From the NCBI GenBank assembly GCA_001914235.1, contig MQUF01000016.1, positions 1-64,000 on the forward strand: a DNA stretch of 64,000 nt, in the 5' to 3' direction. This DNA comes from Desulfobulbaceae bacterium DB1. Its GTDB lineage: Bacteria; Desulfobacterota; Desulfobulbia; Desulfobulbales; SURF-16. A model generated the notes under the pieces. It was given only the letters and a program-made list of their open reading frames with translations, did no database searches and had not been told where the DNA came from. Shown piece after piece: positions 1 through 10,391 of this stretch (its first letter is position 1; every line of letters begins with the position of its first letter). The translations under genes and the position numbers were made by a program.

Positions 1-560
<560 letters not shown>

Positions 561-720
561 TATTTTTTCTTAAAGACTCACAGTGTCTACTAATAATTAA
601 AAACCTGTTCGATTGTCACAGTTTTTATATATAAAACGTTCCAACGATCAAACGTTTGAACGCTACACGTTTGAACACTTTTTTTCTCGGCTAACACACC
701 AGCCGAGGTATTGATTTTTT
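561..720 (+). other. 23S-5S spacer
   Basis: The spacer holds no tRNA that I can see. It carries a 10-bp direct repeat ACGTTTGAAC at 652-661 and 667-676 and a small stem-loop, CTCGGCT/AGCCGAG, at 686-707 just before the 5S gene. Both are probably part of the pre-rRNA processing structure. Confidence 0.6.
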
Positions 721-832
<112 letters not shown>

Positions 833-845
833 AATTCTTTCTTTT

Positions 846-888
846 AGGCCCGTATGATCCTTATCCGATCATTCGGGCCTTTTTTTTT
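846..888 (+). terminator. rRNA operon terminator
   Basis: A strong intrinsic terminator: AGGCCCG then TATGATC pair with GATCATT then CGGGCCT, followed by a run of eight or nine T. It lies 14 bases after the 5S gene and closes the rRNA operon. Confidence 0.9.
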
Positions 889-964
889 CGATTTTCCTTT
901 GTGTAATTTTTTCCTTTGTGGTTAATCGATTGTTAGCCGTTAAAATTTCTCTTCAGGAAAGCGA

Positions 965-2005
965 ATGGAAAGTCAGCCTTTGAGTGCATTGATACTAGCA
1001 GCCGGCAAGGGAACCAGGATGAAGTCCACCATGGCCAAGGTTCTCCATGAAGTGCATTTCCGGCCCATGATTCACCACGTGATTGATGCTGTATCTTCTC
1101 TTGATTTCGGTACAATTATCGTTGTTACCGGTCATCAGGCCGAGCAGGTTGAGGCGGCTTGCGCAGGGTATAATGTGATTTTTGCTCGCCAGCAGGAACA
1201 GCTCGGTACAGGTCATGCGGTGCTTGCCGCTGAAGCGGAACTCGCCCGGTCCGGCGGTGTTGTCATGATTTTGTGCGGGGATACGCCGCTGATTGGAGCT
1301 GATACGTTACGGCGGATGCTCCATCAGCATCTCCAGCGCCGGTCTGTTCTGTCCGTTATGACCACCATTGTCGACGATCCTACCCATTACGGCAGAATTA
1401 TTGAGGATGCGCAGGGACACGTTGTCGCCATCGTTGAGGAGAAAGATGCAACTCCTGAACAGCGAAAAATTAAAAAAATTAATGCGGGTATTTATTGCGT
1501 TGATGTTTCATTTCTCCTTCATACGTTGAAGGGAGTCGGCAGCAATAACAAGCAGGGCGAAGTCTATCTCACTGATATTGTTGCCAAGGCTCATTCCGCC
1601 GGTTATGATACAACGAGCTTCCTCTGTTTGTGTGCCGACGAGACTTTAGGCGTCAATTCGCGCATGGAACTTGCCAGGGCGCATCAATTTATACAGAACA
1701 AAGTAAACGAGAAATTCATGTCCGCAGGTGTCACCCTCGTTCTTCCCGCCACTGTAACAATCGGCGCGGCAGCAACAATCGGCAGGGATACGGTAATTGA
1801 TCCGGGAGTTTATGTGAAGGGCGAAACCGTGATAGGAGAAAATTGCCGCATTGGCCCCGGCAGTTGTCTGATTGACTGTCGTATCGGTGACAATGTTGTT
1901 CTTGGTGCCGGTTGTTACATCCACGGCGTCACCGTGGCAGAAAACACGATTCTCGCGCCGCACAGTCGTATTTGTGGAAAATTGGATGAGGCTTGTTTTA
2001 TTTAG
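965..2005 (+). CDS. Short GlmU-like nucleotidyltransferase
   Basis: 346 aa. The N-terminal ~230 residues are a nucleotidyltransferase domain with the signature 'LILAAGKGTRMKS' at residues 9-21 and a 'GDTPLI' acceptor motif, as in the uridyltransferase half of GlmU (UTP + GlcNAc-1-P to UDP-GlcNAc). The C-terminal part has a few left-handed beta-helix hexapeptide repeats ('IGAAATIGRDTVIDPGVYV') but stops about 110 residues before a normal GlmU of ~456 aa would end. The acetyltransferase active-site region is therefore absent. The family assignment follows from sequence; that it makes UDP-GlcNAc without making GlcNAc-1-P is an inference. Start ATG with 'caggaaagcg' just upstream. It sits between the rRNA operon and zapB. 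Confidence 0.85.
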   Translation: MESQPLSALILAAGKGTRMKSTMAKVLHEVHFRPMIHHVIDAVSSLDFGTIIVVTGHQAEQVEAACAGYNVIFARQQEQLGTGHAVLAAEAELARSGGVVMILCGDTPLIGADTLRRMLHQHLQRRSVLSVMTTIVDDPTHYGRIIEDAQGHVVAIVEEKDATPEQRKIKKINAGIYCVDVSFLLHTLKGVGSNNKQGEVYLTDIVAKAHSAGYDTTSFLCLCADETLGVNSRMELARAHQFIQNKVNEKFMSAGVTLVLPATVTIGAAATIGRDTVIDPGVYVKGETVIGENCRIGPGSCLIDCRIGDNVVLGAGCYIHGVTVAENTILAPHSRICGKLDEACFI

Positions 2006-2081
2006 TTGAGATTTGTCGTTGTTGTCGCGTTCATGACACATTGCAAATGATGCTTAATAGTATACAGGAGGTTGAGTTGCT

Positions 2082-2399
2082 ATGGAACAGAATGAAGATT
2101 TGATCCGTTTAGCCGAGGTTGTTGAGGATTTGTTGGCAAATTACAATCAATTAAAAAAAGAGAAGGCCGATCTTCTCCAGACCATCAGTGATAGAGATTG
2201 TCAGATCAAGGAGCTGGATGAGCAGCTCGGCCGTCTGCAAAACGAAAAGCATGACGTCTCAAAACGGGTCTCCGGTATTCTCAGTACGATTCAGGACTGG
2301 GAAAAGGGTCTGGTGAGCGAAGAAAAAAAAGAATCACCTGAAAATCCCCAGAAAGCAAAGTCCGAATCGATTGCGCACCTTTTTTCCATGGAAGCCTGA
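2082..2399 (+). CDS. zapB: ZapB-like coiled-coil cell-division protein
   Basis: 105 aa, acidic and charged. Residues ~8-75 are heptad-rich with no proline or glycine breaks ('NQLKKEKADLLQTISDRD'), giving one long coiled coil, then a flexible tail. ZapB proteins bundle FtsZ-ring components and bind ZapA. The next gene is zapA, which supports this reading; the coiled coil alone would not be specific. A strong AGGAGG lies 14 bases before the ATG. The gene ends 111 bp before zapA. Confidence 0.7.
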   Translation: MEQNEDLIRLAEVVEDLLANYNQLKKEKADLLQTISDRDCQIKELDEQLGRLQNEKHDVSKRVSGILSTIQDWEKGLVSEEKKESPENPQKAKSESIAHLFSMEA

Positions 2400-2510
2400 T
2401 TATAAACCTGTTGCCTCTCGTTCTTTATTTTGGTAACAATCAGAAAACGGACAAAATTGTGCGTTCTGTTTGCTCCTTGACATTGACGAATTTATTTTGC
2501 AGGTGCCGTT

Positions 2511-2798
2511 TTGCAAAGATTAGTAAAATTTGAAGTGCTCGGCCAGGAATATTCGTTACACACTGATGCAACTGAAGAAGATGTCAGGGAAATTCTTGAC
2601 CTTGTCAAGAACCAGCTTGAGGCGTATGCAAAATCAGCTTCCACGTTGCCCGCCAATAAGCTGGCTATTCTTACCAGTTTGAACATGGCCGGCAAATATG
2701 TGAAGCTCAAGAGGGAATTTGACACCTATAAACAGATGGTTGGTCAAACCGCTGACTTGATGAAAACTAAGATTGATAATACGCTGGAATTTAAGTAA
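2511..2798 (+). CDS. zapA: Cell division protein ZapA
   Basis: 95 aa. The N-terminal beta-hairpin ('VKFEVLGQEYSL'), the helix with 'LVKNQLEAYAKSA', and the long C-terminal helix with 'KLAILTSLNMAGKYVKLK' match ZapA, which promotes lateral bundling of FtsZ filaments at the division site. The chosen start is TTG at 2511 because an AGGTG Shine-Dalgarno lies at 2501-2505 and no ATG fits the conserved N-terminus. As in many proteobacteria, 6S RNA follows directly downstream, which strengthens both calls. Confidence 0.85.
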   Translation: MQRLVKFEVLGQEYSLHTDATEEDVREILDLVKNQLEAYAKSASTLPANKLAILTSLNMAGKYVKLKREFDTYKQMVGQTADLMKTKIDNTLEFK

Positions 2799-2814
2799 GA
2801 TAAAAAAAATAAAA

Positions 2815-3013
2815 ATTCCCCTGCCTTACGCGTGATGTACAGTATAGTTGAGCCAACACGAACATCAAGGGACTCTCCGCTGATCCATAAAAGATGCTCC
2901 GCTCCGGTGGAAGAACTTGCGTGGATTACGAGCCTTGTCCCACCTAACTTGTTAGGTTCGATGTCGCTGTGCACACGGTTATGGCGGGGGGCTTTCGTGA
3001 ATAATCTGTCACA
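2815..3013 (+). ncRNA. ssrS: 6S RNA (ssrS)
   Basis: The region directly after zapA can fold into the long rod of 6S RNA. The 5' side (2817-2834, 'cccctgcc...cgcgtg') is complementary to the 3' side (2970-3000, 'cacacgg...ggcggggg'). The middle contains 'gatgctccgctccggtgg' at about 2892-2909, close to the conserved central-bubble strand of other 6S RNAs. 6S RNA binds RNA polymerase holoenzyme in stationary phase. The zapA-ssrS neighbourhood is widely conserved. Ends are approximate. A 63-aa reading frame across it is not convincing as a gene. Confidence 0.68.
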
Positions 3014-3546
3014 TGGCAGTTGATATAAAGGGTGCCTTTAATAAAGTTTTCCGGATCAGCTACATTTCCGTGGATAATTAGCAGGCATGGAATTGCTGAT
3101 ACTTGAATACAATCTTGATGATTGCGCCCCTTGATTGCATGAAAAAGATTTTTTCATGCAAACCATAATTAAGCAACATATAAACAAGCTGGTTCCTTCG
3201 TCTCTGTGGCGGGTATCAGTAATGATTGCAGGCGATTACCGGGAGATGCTCCCCTTGTTTTTGACGAATAGTGCTTACGCTAAAAGCCACGTTACTCCTG
3301 TGTTGACAGGTTTATATACATTTGTGATACCAACACGATGTCTCAGGCAAATCTTTCCTTTTGCACTGCAGCTCTTTCTGTTGGGGCCGACAGCTACCTG
3401 TTTCTGATGACTAGGGCATCAGTTGGATAAGATGTTTTCTTATCCAACATCTCCTTCCTTCCTGATATTTTCATTGCTGCGCTCCCCCCCTTCCGAGTGA
3501 CCGATCCTGCTTTTGTTTTTTTTAAACTTATCAGGAGGTTGACTCC
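3014..3546 (+). other. Intergenic region between 6S RNA and rny
   Basis: About 530 bp with no convincing gene. It contains two hairpins. One is an A/T-rich perfect stem, TGCATGAAAAA/TTTTTCATGCA, at 3136-3160. The other is an 11-bp perfect stem, GTTGGATAAGA/TCTTATCCAAC, at 3422-3448. A possible sigma-70 promoter (TTGACA at 3303-3308, weak TGATAC about 16 bp on) precedes the second hairpin and could drive rny. A 90-aa frame at 3135-3407 lacks a ribosome binding site and recognisable composition. Confidence 0.5.
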
Positions 3547-5106
3547 GTGACTCTTCCCCAAATAATCATTGTTGTATTGGCTTTGGCCGGCGGCACTATC
3601 GCAGGATTCATTCTTCACAAGAAGCTGCTTGGCGTTAAACGGCAGAATGTTGAAGAACAAGGGAAAAAACTTATTGAAAATGCCTTGCTCGAGGCGGAAA
3701 AGATAAAAAAAGAGGCATTGCTGCATGCCAAGGACGAAGAGTATCAGCTTAAACTGACCGCAGAGCAGGAGATTAAAGAACTCAAGTCCGCTGTTTTATC
3801 CGAAGAAAAACGCTTGACCCAAAAATCCGAACAGATTGAAAGGAAAATTGATCTGCTGGATAAAAGGGAAATCGATCTTCTTAATCGGGAAAAGTCACTG
3901 GCTTCCGAGGAAGCAAAAATTAATAATCGGCGTCGGGAAATTGATTCACTCGTCGAAGAACAACGGGCGCAGTTGGAGAAAATTTCCGGTATTTCCCGCG
4001 ACGAAGCGAAGAAGCTGCTGACGGACAGCATTGAGAGTGAAGCCCGGATGGAGGCGGCCAAGGGTATCGTCCGTATCGAAAATGAGATGAAGATACAGGC
4101 TGACCGAAAGGCGAAAAACATTCTTGCCTTGGCAATTGCCCGTTATGCCGGAGAGTATGTGGCTGAAAAAACCGTTTCAGTCGTGCCCTTGCCCAATGAT
4201 GAAATGAAAGGGCGAATAATCGGCCGCGAGGGAAGGAATATCCGGGCCATCGAGGCAGCAACCGGAATTGATGTGATTATTGACGACACGCCGGAAGCGG
4301 TTATTCTTTCCGGCTTCAATCCGGTTCGTCGCGAGATTGCCCGCCAATCCCTGGAGAGACTTATTACCGATGGTCGCATTCATCCGGCCAGGATTGAGGA
4401 AATCGTCGAAAAGGTCGGCAAGGAACTTGAAGTGACGATGCGGGAGGCCGGCGAGCAGGCAACCTTTGATGTCGGCGCTCATGGCGTTCATCTCGAGCTT
4501 ATCATGCTGCTTGGTCGCTTGAAATACCGAACCAGTTATGGCCAGAATGTCCTGCAGCATTCCCTGGAGGTGGCTTTCCTCTGCGGCGTCATGGCCTCTG
4601 AGCTTGGGATCAACGTCAAGCAGGCGAAAAGAGCCGGTTTGCTGCATGATATCGGCAAAGCCGTTGATCATGAAATTGAAGGATCACATGCCAGCATCGG
4701 CGCCGAGTTGGCAAAAAAATATGGTGAATCCAGCGAGGTTGTCCATGCCATCGCGGCCCATCATGAGGATGTCCCGCCTGAAAGCATTCTTGATGTTCTT
4801 GTTCAGTCAGCGGACGCCCTTTCCGGTGCCCGGCCCGGTGCGCGCAAGGAAATGCTGGAAACCTATGTCAAGCGGTTGGAGGATCTGGAGAATATCGCCC
4901 AGTCGTTCCCGGGGGTGGAAAAGTCCTATGCCATACAGGCCGGACGTGAAATTCGCATTGTGGTCAACAGCGAGAATGTTTCCGATCCCGACGCGGTGAT
5001 GATGAGCCGTGACATCGCGCGTAAAATCGAGAAGGAATTGACCTATCCCGGCCAGATACGGGTGACCGTGATCAGGGAAATGCGATCCGTTGAATATGCG
5101 AAATGA
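3547..5106 (+). CDS. rny: Ribonuclease Y
   Basis: 519 aa, the usual length. It has an N-terminal membrane anchor (residues ~4-27), a charged coiled coil (~35-190), a KH RNA-binding domain with '[15 protein letters not shown]' near residue 222, and an HD metal-dependent phosphodiesterase domain with '[12 protein letters not shown]' near 365. RNase Y is a membrane-bound endoribonuclease that starts mRNA decay. The GTG start at 3547 is set by an AGGAGG 8 bases upstream. The gene ends 39 bp before the chosen tyrS start, so the two are probably co-transcribed. Confidence 0.96.
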   Translation: MTLPQIIIVVLALAGGTIAGFILHKKLLGVKRQNVEEQGKKLIENALLEAEKIKKEALLHAKDEEYQLKLTAEQEIKELKSAVLSEEKRLTQKSEQIERKIDLLDKREIDLLNREKSLASEEAKINNRRREIDSLVEEQRAQLEKISGISRDEAKKLLTDSIESEARMEAAKGIVRIENEMKIQADRKAKNILALAIARYAGEYVAEKTVSVVPLPNDEMKGRIIGREGRNIRAIEAATGIDVIIDDTPEAVILSGFNPVRREIARQSLERLITDGRIHPARIEEIVEKVGKELEVTMREAGEQATFDVGAHGVHLELIMLLGRLKYRTSYGQNVLQHSLEVAFLCGVMASELGINVKQAKRAGLLHDIGKAVDHEIEGSHASIGAELAKKYGESSEVVHAIAAHHEDVPPESILDVLVQSADALSGARPGARKEMLETYVKRLEDLENIAQSFPGVEKSYAIQAGREIRIVVNSENVSDPDAVMMSRDIARKIEKELTYPGQIRVTVIREMRSVEYAK

Positions 5107-5145
5107 TGTTTGAGTGAAGTTAGAATTCAGGAGTCGGAAGTCAGC

Positions 5146-6363
5146 ATGAAAATGAGCATAGAAGAACAGGTGGCGCTCATTGAGCGCGGTGCGGTTGATG
5201 TCATTTCCCGTGACGATCTCGTCAGGAAACTGAAAAAATCCCAGGAAACGGGAGTTCCCCTGCGGGTGAAGGCGGGATTTGATCCTACCGCTCCGGACCT
5301 GCATCTCGGCCATACCGTGCTGATCCAGAAATTAAAGCATTTTCAGGATCTGGGGCACAACGTCATGTTTCTCATCGGTGATTTCACCGGCATGATAGGC
5401 GATCCCACCGGCAAATCCGAGACCCGCAAGCCTCTCACCCAGGACGATGTGGCGCGCAACGCTGAAACGTACAAAGAGCAGATTTTTAAAATTCTTGACC
5501 CGGAAAAAACCACGGTCATGTTCAACAGCCAATGGCTGGGGAAGATGACGTCCTATGATTTCGTCAAGCTGGCCTCCCATCTCACCGTTGCCCGCATGCT
5601 CGAGCGGGAGGATTTTCGCGAAAGGTTCGAAAATCAGCGGCCGATCAGCATTCATGAGTTTCTTTATCCGCTGATCCAGGGGTATGATTCCGTGGCCATG
5701 AAGGCGGATGTGGAGCTTGGCGGCACGGATCAGCTATTCAATGTTCTCATGGGCAGGGATTTGCAACGCGCGTGGGGACAGGAGCCCCAGGTGGTTATTA
5801 CCATGCCCCTGCTGGAAGGCCTCGACGGGGTCAATAAGATGAGCAAGTCCCTGGGCAATTATATCGGCATAACGGACACGGCGGATGATATTTACGGCAA
5901 GATTCTGTCCGTCTCCGATGAACTGATGTTTCGTTATTACGATCTGCTCAGCGATTTGACAACCGAGCAGATCGCCTCACTGAAGTCGGACATGGATGCC
6001 GGCGCCATGCACCCGAAGGATGTAAAGAAAAAATTGGCCCGTGAACTAACCGCCCGTTTTTATGGCGCGGAATCCTCGCTGCGCGCCGAGGAGAATTTTG
6101 AGCGTATTTTCAAAAAACATGACCTGCCCGAGGACATTGCCGAGCTGGAAGTTGCTGCCGATGAACCTGCCATCTGGCTTCCTCGTTTGCTGACCATAGC
6201 CGGGATGGTTTCCGGCACCGGGGAAGGACGCAGGATGATTGCCCAGGGTGCGGTTACGGTCGATGGTGAAAAGGTTACGGATGTTGAAACCAAGGTGCAG
6301 TCCTCCGCTGCCGTGCTTCTCAAGGTCGGAAAACGTCGTTTCTGTCGGATAAAATTTGTTTGA
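5146..6363 (+). CDS. tyrS: Tyrosyl-tRNA synthetase
   Basis: About 405 aa. Class I synthetase with the HIGH-type signature 'DLHLGH' near residue 45, the 'KMSKS' loop near residue 233, and a C-terminal S4-like RNA-binding domain. It charges tRNA-Tyr. The ATG at 5146 is preferred over a TTG at 5110 because AGGAG at 5129-5133 is nearer a normal distance; a second ATG at 5152 is also possible. The stretch upstream, 'gaattcaggagtcggaag', belongs to a short dispersed repeat seen elsewhere in the window. Confidence 0.95.
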   Translation: MKMSIEEQVALIERGAVDVISRDDLVRKLKKSQETGVPLRVKAGFDPTAPDLHLGHTVLIQKLKHFQDLGHNVMFLIGDFTGMIGDPTGKSETRKPLTQDDVARNAETYKEQIFKILDPEKTTVMFNSQWLGKMTSYDFVKLASHLTVARMLEREDFRERFENQRPISIHEFLYPLIQGYDSVAMKADVELGGTDQLFNVLMGRDLQRAWGQEPQVVITMPLLEGLDGVNKMSKSLGNYIGITDTADDIYGKILSVSDELMFRYYDLLSDLTTEQIASLKSDMDAGAMHPKDVKKKLARELTARFYGAESSLRAEENFERIFKKHDLPEDIAELEVAADEPAIWLPRLLTIAGMVSGTGEGRRMIAQGAVTVDGEKVTDVETKVQSSAAVLLKVGKRRFCRIKFV

Positions 6364-6379
6364 CACCCCCCTCCTTTTT

Positions 6380-6413
6380 ATCCGTGACTGGGTTATTTGA
6401 CCCAGTCACGGAT
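6380..6413 (+). terminator. Hairpin after tyrS
   Basis: A perfect 14-bp stem (ATCCGTGACTGGGT and its complement) around TATTTG. A T-run occurs only about 11 bases after the stem, so it may act as a terminator or as a 3'-end stabiliser. Confidence 0.65.
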
Positions 6414-6436
6414 GCGCCGTGTGTTTTTTTTGCGGG

Positions 6437-6449
6437 GATATGCCCCAGC
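6437..6449 (+). promoter_or_regulatory. Candidate enhancer box (YATWTGSCCCRAT-like)
   Basis: GATATGCCCCAGC, embedded in the dyad GGGGATATGCCCC. It resembles boxes upstream of the cytochrome and nrfD promoters in this window, but lies about 230 bp from the predicted start, farther than the others. Confidence 0.3.
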
Positions 6450-6637
6450 TGTTTTTTTCATCTTTTCCCGTTGTCGGCGAGTCTTTTTTCTCTTTCTATT
6501 TTTCCCCTCACGCAATGCAATCCAGTCAATAAAATTACTCAATAGAAACAGGAAGTTGATTTTTTGTTTTCGTGCGGATCAGTTGTTTTATCGTCCGGGG
6601 GAATGAGAATTTCAGTTTTGCTGGATTGTTTTTTGGG

Positions 6638-6653
6638 AGGTATGTTTTTTGCA
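6638..6653 (+). promoter_or_regulatory. Possible sigma-54 promoter of the histidine kinase gene
   Basis: AGGTATGTTTTTTGCA: GG and GC are 12 bases apart and the -12 element TTGCA is perfect, while the -24 element (AGGTAT against TGGCAC) is degenerate. The predicted transcript would have a ~230-nt leader. Confidence 0.35.
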
Positions 6654-6894
6654 GTTTATAGTGACGCACGAAATGAATACATTTCGTTTCCCACCTTGCG
6701 TTTGCATGCAAAGGTCGGCAGCTTAGTTTTTTCGGCAATATGAGAAAGTGATTATGCGCCGTCAGGCGGGGGACTCGTTGTTTGCGAAACCTCATTCTCT
6801 AATTGCTTTATCTGGGAAAATAGGTAAGTTCATAGTATCAAGAAGATATTTTTCTTGCTTTGGGTAAGTCTGCAATTATTGATGAGGGAAACTT

Positions 6895-8760
6895 GTGGAA
6901 AGAGTCGTTTCTGATCTGCGATCGCTATATCGAAGTGCCAGGAGAATGGGGCGTTCCGACGAGGTCATGGTTCTTATGGATTATCTCGTGGAAGATATTG
7001 TCAGCTGCACCGATTTGGAACGTGTCCTCGTTCTGCGTCTTGATGATCGGGGGAAAAGTCTTCAGACCCAGGTTTTTTACGGGTTCCAGGATGTCGGCAG
7101 ACGCCCTTTCCAGGTTGATTTCCAGCAGGTGAACGGCTTGTTGCGAAGGGTCTTTACCGACAGGGAGCCGCTGAATGTCGTCGGCTTTTCAGACTTGAAG
7201 GAGGAGAACTCCCCCCAGCCCCCCCGCGCCTGCGGCATACTGCGCGATGACTACCGAGGCAGGAATCATCTCAACAGAAGACAACGCGTCAATCTCTGTC
7301 TGCCCGATAATGCCATGCCGGATGTTGATCCCAATCAGTATTCGCGATTTCGTCATTTTTCGGTCATGAACCTGGACACCCATGATAAAACCGTCCATTA
7401 TCTGATGGGAGAAGTGAACTCCTTTCTTATCCTTCCCATATGCGATGATAATGATTTTTACGGTTATGTTCTGGCGGATAAAGTCATCAGTCAGAAGCCG
7501 GTCACATACGATGAGATCAGGCTTTCCGCCGCAATAACCAGCCATGCGGCCCTTGCCGTCGGCCGGGCATTGAAGCAAAAAGAGATGCTGCGGAAGATTG
7601 CCCGCCAGCTTGCCGAGATCGAGTATCTGAAAAGTTTTTACGAAAGCATCATCCAGAATCTTCGCAGCGGCTTGATTACGGTTGATCAATTCATGAGAAT
7701 TACCGATGTCAATCGGGCCGCCGAGATCATCCTCGGTTATCGTAAGGAGGAAATGCTCTCCCGCCAGCTTGATGATTTTCTTTCGCCCATGGATGGCAAG
7801 AAATGTCTTTTCCTTGATGCCGCAGATGAAATGGACAGCACCATGGGACATCTTTCCGAAGTGCCGATGAAAAAGAAAAGCGGTGAAATCTTTCCTGCCG
7901 AGGTCTGTTTCTCGGTTATTGCGGACAGCACCGATACGGTCACCGGTCTCAGTTGTATTTTCCGCGACATCACGGCAAAAAAAGTATTGGAGCAGGATCT
8001 TGCCCGGGTTGACAAACTGGCATCTCTGGGTGAAATGGCGGCGGGTGTTGCCCATGAGATAAAAAATCCCCTTGCCGGTATCTCCGGCGCCATGCAGATC
8101 CTGGCCCGTAACTTCAAGGAAGGCGACACGAATCATCTCATTTTTAATGAAGTGCAGAGTCAGGTGAAACGTCTGGACAATTTTATCAACAATCTTCTGC
8201 AGTTCGCCCGTCCGGGCCAATCCCAGTTTGCCGAGGTCGAGCTTGATAAGATTATTGATAAAGTTCTTTTTCTTTCGGCCTCGCAGTTGGAAGATAAGAA
8301 AATAAAGGTGGTGCGGGCCCTGGATGCTGATCTTCCCATGGCTCAGGGAGATGAGGGACAGTTGCAACAGGTTTTTCTCAACATCGTGTTGAATGCCATC
8401 GATGCCATGGCGCCGGGCGGCACCCTGACATTTCATAGTTGTGGACATGATGGCGGGGGTGCGGTGAAATCGTGTGCGAGTCCGGTGTGTCATTACCTCA
8501 ATGGCAAACATGTGCGGGTTGCGGTGCAGGACAGCGGCAAGGGGATAGATCCGACATCAATGGAATCCATTTTCAACCCTTTCCATACAACAAAAAGTAC
8601 CGGTACCGGACTCGGTTTGTCTATTTCCCAGCGGATCCTTGAGCAGCATGGCGGGACTATTTTTGTTGAGAGTGAGCCGGGGGTCGGATCGACATTTATT
8701 GTTTGTCTGCCGGTTGCCCGGGGTGGAGAGGCGGGCGAATTTGCCCAAAAAAGCATCTGA
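6895..8760 (+). CDS. Sensor histidine kinase, NtrB-like
   Basis: 621 aa and apparently soluble. Residues ~1-220 look like a GAF-type sensory domain with an unusual insert, followed by a PAS domain (~245-360). The HisKA domain carries the phospho-acceptor in 'GVAHEIKNPLAG' near residue 385. The HATPase domain (~460-612) has an N box and a 'GTGLGLSISQRI' G2 box. It should autophosphorylate and donate to the NtrC-like regulator encoded 177 bp downstream. The GTG start at 6895 has 'gaggg' a few bases upstream. The signal sensed is not evident. The upstream -24/-12 sequence suggests sigma-54-dependent expression, which would allow autoregulation. Confidence 0.9.
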   Translation: MERVVSDLRSLYRSARRMGRSDEVMVLMDYLVEDIVSCTDLERVLVLRLDDRGKSLQTQVFYGFQDVGRRPFQVDFQQVNGLLRRVFTDREPLNVVGFSDLKEENSPQPPRACGILRDDYRGRNHLNRRQRVNLCLPDNAMPDVDPNQYSRFRHFSVMNLDTHDKTVHYLMGEVNSFLILPICDDNDFYGYVLADKVISQKPVTYDEIRLSAAITSHAALAVGRALKQKEMLRKIARQLAEIEYLKSFYESIIQNLRSGLITVDQFMRITDVNRAAEIILGYRKEEMLSRQLDDFLSPMDGKKCLFLDAADEMDSTMGHLSEVPMKKKSGEIFPAEVCFSVIADSTDTVTGLSCIFRDITAKKVLEQDLARVDKLASLGEMAAGVAHEIKNPLAGISGAMQILARNFKEGDTNHLIFNEVQSQVKRLDNFINNLLQFARPGQSQFAEVELDKIIDKVLFLSASQLEDKKIKVVRALDADLPMAQGDEGQLQQVFLNIVLNAIDAMAPGGTLTFHSCGHDGGGAVKSCASPVCHYLNGKHVRVAVQDSGKGIDPTSMESIFNPFHTTKSTGTGLGLSISQRILEQHGGTIFVESEPGVGSTFIVCLPVARGGEAGEFAQKSI

Positions 8761-8936
8761 TTTTCTTTCGTTCTCCGTCGATCGAACAGAACTGTTTCGT
8801 CCTGTCGGTAAGTTGTGCACATGTTGATGTTTTCCAATTCGAAGGTAACAAAAGTCTTTTTCGGGATTTTGAAATTCGCCGATGAAGCTATAAATCGGCG
8901 CCTCTTGCCGCACATCTACCTGAAAGGCCCGACGGA

Positions 8937-10391
8937 ATGCAACTTGTAAAAAGTGAGATTATGATAGAACATCGCATACTTGTGGTTGATGATGAAAAGT
9001 TGGTCTGCTGGTCGTTGAGCCAGATGTTGAGCGGCGCGGGTTTTGTCGTGGAAACCGCCATGAGCGGCGCGGAAGCCAGGAAAAAGTTTCATGATTTTAT
9101 TCCGGAAATGGTCTTGCTGGATGTTCGTCTTCCCGACGCCAACGGCGTTGATCTGCTCGGTGAATTCAAGGCACTGGAGGAAGATGTTGTCGTTATTATG
9201 ATCACCGCCTATGCTGATGCCGATTCAGCGGTCAATGCCTTAAAGCGCGGGGCGGACGATTATATCGGCAAACCCTTTGATGTGGACAATATCCGCCATA
9301 TTGTCGAGAAGGCCTTTGAGAAACGGCAACTGCGCACCGAGGTTGATTATTTCAGACGGGAAATCCGTAAAAAATATGATTATGACAATCTGATCGGCAA
9401 TTCACCGAAGATGATCGAGGTGTTTAAGATGATCAAGGTGTGCGCCGAAACCGATGCCAAGATCGTTCTCATTCTTGGCGAGTCGGGCACGGGAAAGCAA
9501 CTGGTGGCCCGGGCCATTCATTATCACAGTGCCCGTTCCCAGTCACCCTTTATCGAAATCAACTGCGCGGCCATTCCCGAAAATCTGCTGGAAAATGAAC
9601 TTTTCGGCCATGAACGCGGTGCCTATACCGATGCGTCGGCAAGCCACAAGGGCATTTTCGAGTCGGCTGCCGGGGGAACGGTTTTTCTCGATGAAATTGG
9701 CGATATGCCCCTGCAGATGCAGGCAAAAATTCTCAAGGTCATTGATTCCAAACAATTTCGCCGGCTCGGGGGGGCCAAGGACAGGGATGTCGACGTCCGC
9801 ATCATTGCCGCAACCAACCAGGATCTGCCCGGCATGGTAAAGGATAACCAGTTCCGCGGCGATCTTTTTTTTCGACTTAATGTGATGAATATTCCCCTTG
9901 CCCCATTGCGCGAGCGGAAAGAGGATATTCCTTCCCTGGCAAATTATTTTATCGGCAGATTAAACGAAGAGTATGGCCGGGCGGTCGACGGTATTACGCC
10001 TGAGGCCCTTGCCTGTCTTCAGCGTTATGAGTGGCCCGGTAATGTACGGGAAATGCGGAATGCCATGGAACGCGCCATGATGCTTGAGCCGGGCACCGTT
10101 ATTACGCACGAGTTTTTTAATCAGCAGATCAGGGAATGTGCCCACGCTCAATCGGATGGGCTGAAACCCTCTCCCGTCAATGGGGCGCCGGCCGTGGGTG
10201 AGGATGGTTATATTACCCTTCCTCCCGGCGGCATCTCCATCGAGGAGGTGGAAAAGACGCTTATTGAGCAGGCCCTGGACCGTTTTAACGGCAATCAAAC
10301 CAAGGCGGCTCATTGCTTGCGCATGTCACGTGATACCCTGCGTTACCGTATTAAAAAATTCGGCCTTCAGTCCATTGGCCGGGATGAATAA
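8937..10391 (+). CDS. NtrC-family sigma-54 response regulator
   Basis: 484 aa. Receiver domain (1-125) with phospho-acceptor in 'MVLLDVRLPD' near residue 60. AAA+ domain (~150-385) has Walker A 'GESGTGK' near 181. A Fis-type helix-turn-helix lies at ~440-480 ('NGNQTKAAHCLRMSRDTLRY'). The sigma-54 contact loop reads GAYTDA rather than GAFTGA; the critical threonine is kept, and D at the fifth position is a known variant, so I expect activity. It activates -24/-12 promoters from upstream enhancers. ATG 8937 is used; ATG 8961 is an alternative. It is the best local candidate to control the sigma-54-like promoters in this window. Confidence 0.93.
   Translation: MQLVKSEIMIEHRILVVDDEKLVCWSLSQMLSGAGFVVETAMSGAEARKKFHDFIPEMVLLDVRLPDANGVDLLGEFKALEEDVVVIMITAYADADSAVNALKRGADDYIGKPFDVDNIRHIVEKAFEKRQLRTEVDYFRREIRKKYDYDNLIGNSPKMIEVFKMIKVCAETDAKIVLILGESGTGKQLVARAIHYHSARSQSPFIEINCAAIPENLLENELFGHERGAYTDASASHKGIFESAAGGTVFLDEIGDMPLQMQAKILKVIDSKQFRRLGGAKDRDVDVRIIAATNQDLPGMVKDNQFRGDLFFRLNVMNIPLAPLRERKEDIPSLANYFIGRLNEEYGRAVDGITPEALACLQRYEWPGNVREMRNAMERAMMLEPGTVITHEFFNQQIRECAHAQSDGLKPSPVNGAPAVGEDGYITLPPGGISIEEVEKTLIEQALDRFNGNQTKAAHCLRMSRDTLRYRIKKFGLQSIGRDE

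Larger units (their letters stand above)
6364..6894 (+). other. Intergenic region upstream of the histidine kinase gene
   Basis: 530 bp without a convincing gene. It holds a perfect 14-bp hairpin with 6-nt loop at 6380-6413, probably ending the rny-tyrS transcript. It also holds a GGGGATATGCCCC dyad at 6434-6446, a -24/-12 like promoter at 6638-6653, and a small 'cgaaatgaatacatttcg' dyad near 6669-6686. Confidence 0.5.

Noticed and set aside
561-720. tRNA gene between 23S and 5S
   Set aside because: No cloverleaf or TTCRANNC-type T loop is found; also no convincing tRNA elsewhere in the window.
2832-3023. 63-aa frame over the 6S RNA region
   Set aside because: No ribosome binding site; the pairing of the region is that of a structured RNA.
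7189-8511. 440-aa antisense frame across the NtrB-like kinase gene
   Set aside because: The kinase domains are intact on the plus strand; the antisense product has no recognisable motif.
9618-9635. GAYTDA in the NtrC-like protein as a loss-of-function mutation
   Set aside because: The essential Thr is kept and Asp at this position is a known natural variant of the sigma-54 contact loop.
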